From: Sinomonas sp. ASV322
Lineage (GTDB): Bacteria; Actinomycetota; Actinomycetes; Actinomycetales; Micrococcaceae
NCBI RefSeq assembly: GCF_030908245.1
Contig: NZ_JAVFJJ010000007.1
Coordinates: 147,645 to 211,644 of the forward strand
Length of the DNA stretch: 64,000 bases
Direction: 5' to 3'
The notes under the pieces: generated by a model
Told to the model about the DNA's origin: nothing
Database searches by the model: none
The model's input: the letters and a program-made list of their open reading frames with translations, nothing else
Made by a program: the position numbers and the translations under genes
In this document: one piece after another, positions 58,570-64,000 of the stretch
Layout: each line of letters opens with the position of its first letter
Position numbering within the stretch: position 1 is the first letter of the stretch

Positions 58570-59069
58570 GCGCTTTCTCCTTCGGTGTGAGCGGCTGCAA
58601 AGGCCGCGCGGAGAGATCTGATGCCGTCTGAAGCGGCTCGGCGAGCGGCCGCCGGTGACCCTCCGACGATCTCGGCGATGTCGTTGAAGGGCAGATCGGC
58701 GAGGAAGCGGTAGGCGATGACTCGGCGTTGCTTGTCGGGCAGCTGGGCCACGCTGGCCCAGATGCCGTCGCCGGGCCGTTCGGCGCCCGGAATCCCGTGC
58801 GGCGAGTGGTCTTCGGGAGGCTGAGCAACAGGGCTGGGTCTCCGCCGGCCCGCTCGCACGGCGTCGAGGCTCTTCCGATGGGCGATGGTCACAAGCCACG
58901 CCTCCGTGTTGGCATCGGCGGGAAGGTCGGGATAGGCGCGCAATGCCGCGAGGAACGTCTCCTGCCAGACGTCTTCGGCGTCGGCGGGCCCGACCACCGC
59001 GCGACACACCCGCAGGACGGTGGCGCCGTGGCCTTCCACGAGCTTTTCGAAGGGCTGTTTCATGTCCAT
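58566..59069 (-). CDS. ECF sigma factor of the alkylation-repair operon
   Basis: 167 residues: region 2 (about 8-75, DAEDVWQETFLAALRAYPD) and region 4 (about 108-158, LPDKQRRVIAYRFLADLPFNDIAEIV). Start taken at ATG 59069; ATG 59063 is also in frame. No anti-sigma gene is adjacent. It is translationally coupled to ogt and followed by alkB, tag and alkA, so it most likely drives this operon in response to alkylation damage. It sits 61 bp after a second MGMT gene. Confidence 0.9.
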   Translation of the reverse strand: MDMKQPFEKLVEGHGATVLRVCRAVVGPADAEDVWQETFLAALRAYPDLPADANTEAWLVTIAHRKSLDAVRAGRRRPSPVAQPPEDHSPHGIPGAERPGDGIWASVAQLPDKQRRVIAYRFLADLPFNDIAEIVGGSPAAARRAASDGIRSLRAAFAAAHTEGESA

Positions 59070-59130
59070 CACTGTGTAGACGATGCGCAGGCCAGGAATG
59101 TGAGGTCGGGGCCGTGAGAATTCTGCGCGG

Positions 59131-59640
59131 TCAGAACAGCCGCGCCTCCTTCGCCTCGGGCGGCTCCTCGAGCTCGAGCAGGAACCTCTTGCGCCCAAGC
59201 CCGCCCGCGTACCCCGTGAGGCTCCCGTCGCTGCCGACCACGCGATGGCACGGGATCACGATGCTCAGCGGATTGTGGCCCACGGCCTGGCCGACGGTCT
59301 GCGCGAGCCCTCGCCCGCCGAGCCGGTCGGCAAGCGCTCCGTACGTTGTCGTCCCGCCGTAGGGGATGTCCAGCAGCATCTCCCACACGGCGAGCTGGAA
59401 GTCATTGCCGCGCGGCGCCGTCGTGAGCTCGAAGCTGCGCCGTTCGCCGGCCAGGTACTCGCGGAGCTGCCGCGCGGCGTCGTCGAACAGCGGATCCGCC
59501 GATGGCGAGCCGACGCGCTCCCCGAAGCCCGCGTCCTTCGGGAGGGTCCAATGGCCGGGGAAGTAGATCGCCGTGAGCGCGTCGCCCTCGGCCACGAGCG
59601 TGAGGGGCCCCAAGACCGTCTCCGCCTCGGTGTGCCGCAT
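59131..59640 (-). CDS. Second methylated-DNA-protein cysteine methyltransferase
   Basis: 169 residues, the plain Ogt length without the extension of its neighbour. The acceptor motif PCHRVVGSDG is intact (Cys near 135), with DIPYGGTTTYGALADRL upstream. A GGAG site precedes the ATG at 59640. Placed just before the sigma factor on the same strand, so it may be part of the same transcription unit. The two MGMTs are clearly distinct paralogues. Confidence 0.93.
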   Translation of the reverse strand: MRHTEAETVLGPLTLVAEGDALTAIYFPGHWTLPKDAGFGERVGSPSADPLFDDAARQLREYLAGERRSFELTTAPRGNDFQLAVWEMLLDIPYGGTTTYGALADRLGGRGLAQTVGQAVGHNPLSIVIPCHRVVGSDGSLTGYAGGLGRKRFLLELEEPPEAKEARLF

Positions 59641-59674
59641 GGCTCCATTCCACCACGCCCGGGCCGCGGGCCGG

Positions 59675-60181
59675 CTACCGGTGGGCCGCGAAGAATTCCC
59701 GGAGGAGCTCTCCGCACTCGTCCTCGAGGACGCCGCCGTAGACCTCGGCGCGGTGGTTGAGGCGACGCTCGCGAAGGATGTCGAAAACGCTCCCGGCCGC
59801 TCCAGCCTTCTCGTCCCACGCACCGAAGATGACGCGCGGGATCCGCGCGAGCACGACCGCCCCAGCGCACATCGCGCACGGCTCGAGTGTCACGACCAGC
59901 GTGCAGTCCTCGAGCCGCCAGCCGTCGCCGGCACGTGCCGCGGCGCCGTCCTGCAACGCCCGGGCGGCTGCTCGGATCGCGACGAGCTCGGCATGCGCCG
60001 TCGGGTCGCCGAGCGCCTCCCGCTCGTTGTGGCCGACGGCGAGCACATCGCCGTCCGGCCCCACGACGACGGCGCCGATCGGAACGTCTCCCGTCGCGAG
60101 CGCGGCGCGCGCCTCGGCGAGGGCACGGCGCATCCAGGCTTCGTGCCGACGAGCATCGGGCTGCGGAGCGGGCGCGGACAT
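59675..60181 (-). CDS. tadA: tRNA adenosine(34) deaminase
   Basis: 168 residues. Zinc/catalytic motifs TAHAELVAI (HAE near 63) and EPCAMCAGA are complete. It makes inosine-34 in tRNA-Arg(ACG) and is normally essential. A GC-rich hairpin lies in the 34-bp gap before the second MGMT gene. Confidence 0.93.
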   Translation of the reverse strand: MSAPAPQPDARRHEAWMRRALAEARAALATGDVPIGAVVVGPDGDVLAVGHNEREALGDPTAHAELVAIRAAARALQDGAAARAGDGWRLEDCTLVVTLEPCAMCAGAVVLARIPRVIFGAWDEKAGAAGSVFDILRERRLNHRAEVYGGVLEDECGELLREFFAAHR

Positions 60182-60217
60182 GCTGTCAATGATAGGTTCG
60201 AGCCCGGCGTCGCCCGC

Positions 60218-60382
60218 TCACAGGGCAGCGGCCCAGAGTCCGACGACGGCGACGATCACCCCCGAGGACACGAGCAGATGGACCCACCGCGGACTCGGCC
60301 AGCGCGCGGCGAGCCATAGTCCGAACAGCACCCCAGTCGCTGCGGTGGAATATGCGAGCAAGGAGACCATGAGCGTCTTCAT
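60218..60382 (-). CDS. Very small membrane protein (54 aa)
   Basis: A 54-residue frame with an excellent ribosome binding site (AAGGAGGTG) seven bases before its ATG. Two hydrophobic helices (about 4-25 and 33-52) are joined by a short RWPSPRW turn. The strong initiation signal and clean composition make it likely real despite its size. It is divergent from upp and lies upstream of tadA. Function unknown. Confidence 0.7.
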   Translation of the reverse strand: MKTLMVSLLAYSTAATGVLFGLWLAARWPSPRWVHLLVSSGVIVAVVGLWAAAL

Positions 60383-60492
60383 GACGCCACCTCCTTACCG
60401 AGGATGGCCACAAGTGTACCGCCGAGTAGGTCTCGCGGTAGAGCCCCGGGAAGCTTCCTGGCCCCGCACCCCCGGATGGTAATTTGGCAGCC

Positions 60493-61128
60493 ATGCGCAC
60501 ACTCGTCGTCGACCACCCGCTCGTCGCCCACAAGCTGACGGTCCTGCGGGACAAGAACACGCCCAGCCCCGTGTTCCGCCAGCTTGCCGAGGAGCTCGTG
60601 ACGCTCCTCGCCTACGAGGCGACGCGGGAGGTGCGCACCGAACCCGTCACGATCGAGACGCCCATCACGACGACGACGGGCGTCGCCTTCACGAAGCCGA
60701 CGCCCCTCGTCGTGCCCATTCTGCGGGCGGGCCTGGGCATGCTCGAAGGCATGACGAAGCTCGTGCCGACGGCCGAGGTGGGCTTCCTCGGCATGGCCCG
60801 CGACGAGGAGACCCTCGACATCATCACGTACGCCGAGCGCCTCCCCGAGGACCTCACGGGCCGGCAGATCTTCGTCCTCGACCCCATGCTCGCGACGGGC
60901 GGCACGCTCAGCGAGGCGATCAAGTTCCTGTTCCGCCGGGGCGCGAGTGACGTCACGTGCATCTGCCTCCTTGCGGCGCCGGAGGGCCTCGCGCGTCTCG
61001 AGAACAGCCTCGGCGACGCGAAAGTCACGATTGTGCTGGCCTCGATCGACGAGCGGCTCAACGAGAAGGCCTACATCGTGCCGGGCCTCGGCGACGCGGG
61101 CGACCGCCTCTACGGGCTCGCGAAGTAA
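60493..61128 (+). CDS. upp: Uracil phosphoribosyltransferase
   Basis: 211 residues from the ATG at 60493. The PRPP-binding loop [11 protein letters not shown] and the uracil-binding C-terminus ([14 protein letters not shown]) are intact. It salvages uracil to UMP. It stands alone and is followed by a hairpin shared with the convergent gene. Confidence 0.97.
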   Translation: MRTLVVDHPLVAHKLTVLRDKNTPSPVFRQLAEELVTLLAYEATREVRTEPVTIETPITTTTGVAFTKPTPLVVPILRAGLGMLEGMTKLVPTAEVGFLGMARDEETLDIITYAERLPEDLTGRQIFVLDPMLATGGTLSEAIKFLFRRGASDVTCICLLAAPEGLARLENSLGDAKVTIVLASIDERLNEKAYIVPGLGDAGDRLYGLAK

Positions 61129-61129
61129 C

Positions 61130-61146
61130 CCGCCGCCGGACGGCGG
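61130..61146. terminator. Hairpin after upp
   Basis: CCGCCG and CGGCGG pair perfectly around a 5-base loop, 1 bp after the upp stop and 19 bp before the convergent gene's stop. A probable bidirectional terminator. Confidence 0.5.
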
Positions 61147-61164
61147 AGGCGCCGGAAGCGGCGC

Positions 61165-61830
61165 TCAGGGAAGCGGGAGCTGCTGTCCCCACCCCAGGTC
61201 CGGCCGCGGAAGCTCCGACGCCCCCGGGATCGGAAGCGATGGAACCCCGAGACTCGGACGCGGGGGCTGACGGTCCTGCGGCGAGGTCGGGGCGGGCGTT
61301 GCCGACGCGGGATGCGCGCTCGAAGAGGTCGTGCTGCTCGGCCGCGGGCCGGGTGTTCCGGTCGACGACGGCGCAGGCTGGGCCGGGACGGCGGGAGCCT
61401 TGGGGGCGGGGTTCGAAGGCGACGGCCCGGCATGGCCCGTCAGGACGCGCACAACGGTCGAGACCCCGTCGCCCAGCGCCCCCCGAAAGCCCGGATCTGC
61501 GGCCGCCGCGGCGGCGGTCCCCGCGCCGAGCGCCGCGGTGAGCGCGACGGCGGCGGCGAGGGTGCGCCGTCGTCCGCGTCCGGCCGGCGAGCCATGCCGC
61601 GCCGCCGTCGACGCCGCCGAACGGCGGTAGACGTCGAGCGAAACGGGGGCGGGGGCGGCCTCGCCCACGAGGAGGCGGGCGACGTCGGCGCGCGGCTCCA
61701 CGGGGCCCGGATGCGCGAGCGCGCGGAGCCCCTCGAGCAGGGGGCGGAGCTCGGCGGATTCGGCCGGCGCAACGTCGGCGAGCAGGCGCTCGACGACGAG
61801 GCGGTCTTCGGGGCTGGGGCGCGAATTCAT
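61165..61830 (-). CDS. Single-pass membrane protein coupled to a sigma factor, possible anti-sigma
   Basis: 221 residues: a charged cytoplasmic N-terminus (about 1-85), one membrane helix (about 88-110) and a long Pro/Ser-rich outer tail. It overlaps the sigma gene by 4 bp, the usual anti-sigma arrangement. No zinc-binding HxxxCxxC motif is present, so if it is an anti-sigma factor it is not of the ZAS class. Confidence 0.75.
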   Translation of the reverse strand: MNSRPSPEDRLVVERLLADVAPAESAELRPLLEGLRALAHPGPVEPRADVARLLVGEAAPAPVSLDVYRRSAASTAARHGSPAGRGRRRTLAAAVALTAALGAGTAAAAAADPGFRGALGDGVSTVVRVLTGHAGPSPSNPAPKAPAVPAQPAPSSTGTPGPRPSSTTSSSAHPASATPAPTSPQDRQPPRPSLGVPSLPIPGASELPRPDLGWGQQLPLP

Positions 61831-62423
61831 GAGGTGCTCTGTTCTGCGAGGAGCGCGGTGTTCCTGAGCGCGTCGAGGGCTCGGCGCTGAAGCTGTTTGA
61901 TGGCGCCCGGCGTCCGGTCCATGATGTCGGCGGTCTGCTCGATCGAGAGATCGGCCACGACCCGGAGGAGCAGGACCTCGCGGTGGTCTTCGGTCAGGCC
62001 GTCGAGAAGGCCGACGACGCCGGCGCCCGAGAGGGCGAGGTCTTCGGCGGACGCCGTGGTTGTGCGGGGATCGATCTCGGGCTCATGGGGCACGAGCGCT
62101 GGGGTGCGCTCGCGGCGCCGGTAGAAGTCGACGGCCCGGGAGTGGGCGATCGTGAAGACGAGGGCCTTGGCGCCGTCGAGCCCGCCCGTCACGCCGCGGC
62201 GCTTCGGGGGCCCGTGGTCCGACGGCTCGGCACCCGAGCTGATCCTCGTGTACAGGGCGAGGAAGACGTCTTGTGTTACGGCCTCCGGGTCCTCGACGCC
62301 GCGCGCCCGGAGGTAGCCGAGCACGGACGGAGAGAGCAGTCGGTAGGCAGCGGTAAAGAGCTCGGCCTGCTCGTCAGGGTCCCCTGAAGGACTGTCACGA
62401 CAGGTCTTCTCGCGCTGCGTCAA
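61827..62423 (-). CDS. ECF-type RNA polymerase sigma factor
   Basis: 198 residues from a TTG at 62423, which has a well-spaced GGAAAGG site; no ATG is available. Region 2 contains DPEAVTQDVFLALYTR and region 4 LTEDHREVLLLRVVADLSIEQTADIM. A spacer loop between them is Gly/Pro rich. Coupled to the membrane protein downstream and preceded by a secreted-protein gene, forming a three-gene module. Confidence 0.88.
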   Translation of the reverse strand: MTQREKTCRDSPSGDPDEQAELFTAAYRLLSPSVLGYLRARGVEDPEAVTQDVFLALYTRISSGAEPSDHGPPKRRGVTGGLDGAKALVFTIAHSRAVDFYRRRERTPALVPHEPEIDPRTTTASAEDLALSGAGVVGLLDGLTEDHREVLLLRVVADLSIEQTADIMDRTPGAIKQLQRRALDALRNTALLAEQSTS

Positions 62424-62565
62424 CCGATCAGCCTTTCCGTTCTGGCCTGCGCGAGGGACCTCGGTGCGTGCCCCGCGTGCCGGTCTCAAGCCGGCCGTTG
62501 GGGGCCCGGCGACGGCCGGACCCCCGAAACGACTTGCCAGACTACCCGTCCCGACGGCGCGGGCC

Positions 62566-63156
62566 TTACTTGTGAAGGACGGTCGCGGCGTCGTCGGCGA
62601 CCCCGGCGGCCGGCGCCGGAAGCGCCGGGGCCTGAACGGACGGGACGTTCGGGAGCGAGGGGGCGGACGGAAGTGTCGCCGATCCATCCGCATCGACCGA
62701 GACGTTCGCGCCCACCTGGGCCGAACCGGCGGCGGCACCCGACTGCAGCGTGGCCGAGCAGAACGACGTGACGTTGGCCTGACCGTGGGCGGCGGCGGCG
62801 AGGTCCGTGAGGCCGGTCGAGCCAGCCGTCAGGCCGCCGTGCACGAACGTCTGGCACAGGTCTGCGAGGGACACGCCGCCCAGGCTCGGCGCGCTCGGGA
62901 GCGAGGCCGGGGCGGAGGGCAGAGTGGGGGAGGACGGAACGGCCGGGGCGGCCTTGTCCGCTGCGGCGGTGGCGTTGGCCACGGCCGAGCTGACCTTGGG
63001 CGACGGCGCGCCGATCAGGTTGTGGGCCGCCTGCTGGGCGGAGTCCGGGAGAGCGTTGGCATACGCGGCCGTGCCGGCACCGCCGACGGCGAGGGCGCCG
63101 ACGGCGAGGGCGCTGGCGGCGAGCTTGCTCGAGGCGATGACGCTGAAGAAGGACAT
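62566..63156 (-). CDS. Secreted Ala/Pro-rich protein
   Basis: 196 residues with a signal peptide (about 1-33, cleaving near AYA-NAL). The mature part has repeated LPSAPSLP blocks and two cysteines (in ADLCQTF and TSFCSAT) that may form a disulfide. An AGGAG site precedes the ATG. It lies 142 bp upstream of the sigma gene on the same strand; it may be the module's target or cue. No known family. Confidence 0.7.
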   Translation of the reverse strand: MSFFSVIASSKLAASALAVGALAVGGAGTAAYANALPDSAQQAAHNLIGAPSPKVSSAVANATAAADKAAPAVPSSPTLPSAPASLPSAPSLGGVSLADLCQTFVHGGLTAGSTGLTDLAAAAHGQANVTSFCSATLQSGAAAGSAQVGANVSVDADGSATLPSAPSLPNVPSVQAPALPAPAAGVADDAATVLHK

Positions 63157-63341
63157 GGGGGCTCCTGACGAGGGGGTCGAAGTGGTGGGAGGGCCGCCGC
63201 GGTCGGCCCTACGTCGCCTTAACCGACCCGGTACGTGATGAGGTCACGCGGATCCGGAAAAAATCTTCTGCGGACACGAACTGTCCGCAGCCCGTCCGCG
63301 AAACCTACCCGCCGCCGTCGTGCGCGCCTAGCGTTGTGGGC

Positions 63342-63719
63342 ATGGATTGGAAGCTTGAACTTGTGTTCGTGCCCGTCTCCGATGTAGATCGGGCCAAGGA
63401 TTTCTACGTTAATAAGGTGGGCTTCAACGCCGACTACGACGAGCGCGTCAACGAGAACCTCCGCTTCGTCCAGCTCACGCCTCCCGGCTCGGGGTGCTCG
63501 ATCGCGATCGGTGAGGGGCTCAACGACGCCCCTCCCGGCACAGCGCCGAGCCTTCAGCTCGTGGTCAACGACATCCAGACCGCCTACGACCACCTCAAGG
63601 GCAACGGCGTCGACTGCAGCGAGATCGACATCCAGGACTGGGGGCACTTCGTGTACTTCCAGGATCCCGACGGCAACAAGTGGGCCGTCCAGTACATGCC
63701 GTACAAGCAGAACGCGTAA
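63342..63719 (+). CDS. VOC (glyoxalase-fold) protein
   Basis: 125 residues, a single VOC domain of two beta-alpha-beta-beta-beta units: LVFVPVSDVDRAKDFYVNKVGF and YFQDPDGNKWAVQY. These proteins include glyoxalases and antibiotic-binding proteins; no reaction is assigned. The ATG at 63342 lies 7 bp after a -10-like TAGCGT (63329-63334), so the transcript may be nearly leaderless. Confidence 0.87.
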   Translation: MDWKLELVFVPVSDVDRAKDFYVNKVGFNADYDERVNENLRFVQLTPPGSGCSIAIGEGLNDAPPGTAPSLQLVVNDIQTAYDHLKGNGVDCSEIDIQDWGHFVYFQDPDGNKWAVQYMPYKQNA

Positions 63720-63724
63720 GCAGC

Positions 63725-63783
63725 AGTCCCCTTCTCGCTCGGGGAGTTCTCTTCAGTGGAACTTCCCGAGCGAGAAGGGGACT
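63725..63783. repeat. Inverted repeat with 25-bp arms beside the IS110 end
   Basis: Arms 63725-63749 and 63759-63783 pair at 24 of 25 positions around a 9-base loop, starting 5 bp after the VOC stop. Same build as the palindromes at 34805, 43854 and 48634. The IS110-type element begins shortly after it. Confidence 0.9.
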
Positions 63784-63851
63784 TCGATTCTTCTAGACGG
63801 TATGGAGTGACCGCTCCGCTTCGTGAGTGGTTGCGGGCCGGGGCCTCGCTC

Positions 63852-63908
63852 ACGCACATTCGTGGGTTACCGGGCAGAGTCCCCTGCCCGGCCTATCCGA
63901 CATGCGTG
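63852..63908 (+). ncRNA. Candidate IS110 bridge RNA segment
   Basis: Upstream of the transposase start, CACGCA (63852) can pair with TGCGTG (63903), enclosing a 7-bp hairpin CCGGGCA/TGCCCGG (63871-63892). This leaves single-stranded arms of 13 and 10 bases on either side. A stem with an internal loop flanking a hairpin is the known shape of bridge-RNA guide loops, which IS110-group elements encode in this position. The full RNA and element boundary cannot be fixed from one end. Confidence 0.4.
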
Positions 63909-63918
63909 GGAGGCCCCG

Positions 63919-64000
63919 GTGTTCATTGAGCGTACGAGTGTTGGGCTGGATGTGCACGCCCGTTCGGTTGCCGCGGCGGCGATCGACGGCGTGACCGGCG
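63919..64000 (+). mobile_element. IS110-family transposase, N-terminus only
   Basis: A frame opening with GTG at 63919 runs off the window. It begins with IERTSVGLDVHARSVAAAA, the RuvC-like (DEDD) start of IS110-family recombinases, where GLDVH holds the first catalytic Asp. The rest of the element lies beyond the window. IS110 elements lack terminal inverted repeats, so the left boundary, somewhere between 63784 and 63918, is undetermined. Confidence 0.85.

Overview
The window is GC-rich, compact chromosomal DNA from an actinobacterium. I infer a soil-type Micrococcaceae member (Arthrobacter/Sinomonas-like). The grounds are the very high GC with strong third-position bias, frequent GTG/TTG starts, many 4-bp ATGA/GTGA overlaps, a DtxR/IdeR-type iron box, a Tat-type lipoprotein, a RamB-like acetate regulator and a tRNA without encoded CCA. 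Genus level cannot be proved from this sequence alone. No rRNA, CRISPR array, prophage or plasmid origin is visible. The only mobile element is the left end of an IS110-family insertion sequence at the right edge.

Layout. 1-6.2 kb: an unrecognised membrane protein, then the glyoxylate bypass (aceB, aceA) divergent from a RamB-like regulator. 6.2-15.6 kb: a CGNR zinc-finger regulator with the queuosine-precursor transporter yhhQ, an MHS-family organic-acid permease convergent with tgt, a membrane-anchored serine hydrolase, and a DUF3311/sodium:solute symporter pair likely to import monocarboxylates. 15.6-24 kb: small enzymes (degenerate Nudix, VOC, YdeI, acylphosphatase, metallo-beta-lactamase fold), then a three-gene ferric-iron ABC importer with an upstream iron box, and a GH76 enzyme. 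24-31.5 kb: an SDR/acyl-CoA dehydrogenase pair, then an operon of isoaspartyl peptidase, RpiR regulator and a polar amino-acid ABC importer. 31.6-43.9 kb: regulator/target pairs with readable operators (TetR/small membrane protein; TetR/KAS II; ArsR/SRPBCC), plus LysE exporter, macro-domain protein, pseudouridine synthase, PEP carboxylase and Hsp20. 43.9-55.3 kb: Nei glycosylase, the giant helicase Lhr, a DUF4232 lipoprotein, sulfite-oxidase-like enzyme, CPA2 antiporter, a secreted sortase-like protein and tRNA-Ser(CGA). 55.3-60.5 kb: an 11-bp tandem repeat, then an alkylation-repair operon led by an ECF sigma factor (sigma, MGMT, AlkB, Tag, AlkA) with a second MGMT and tadA upstream. 60.5-64 kb: upp, a secreted-protein/sigma/membrane-protein module, a glyoxalase-fold protein and the IS110 end.

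How the genes fit together. AceA, AceB, PEP carboxylase, the RamB-like regulator, the MctP-like symporter and the MHS permease all concern growth on acetate and other organic acids. YhhQ with Tgt suggests salvage of a queuosine precursor. The most system-like region is 55.6-59.6 kb, where four types of alkylation-damage repair protein are translationally coupled to a sigma factor with no evident anti-sigma gene.

Scattered through the window are five inverted repeats with arms of about 25 bp and short loops. Four sit in intergenic DNA at or near gene 3' ends and one lies inside lhr. There are also several short tandem repeats. The right-hand IS110 end lies directly after one of these palindromes and carries a bridge-RNA-like fold upstream of its transposase.
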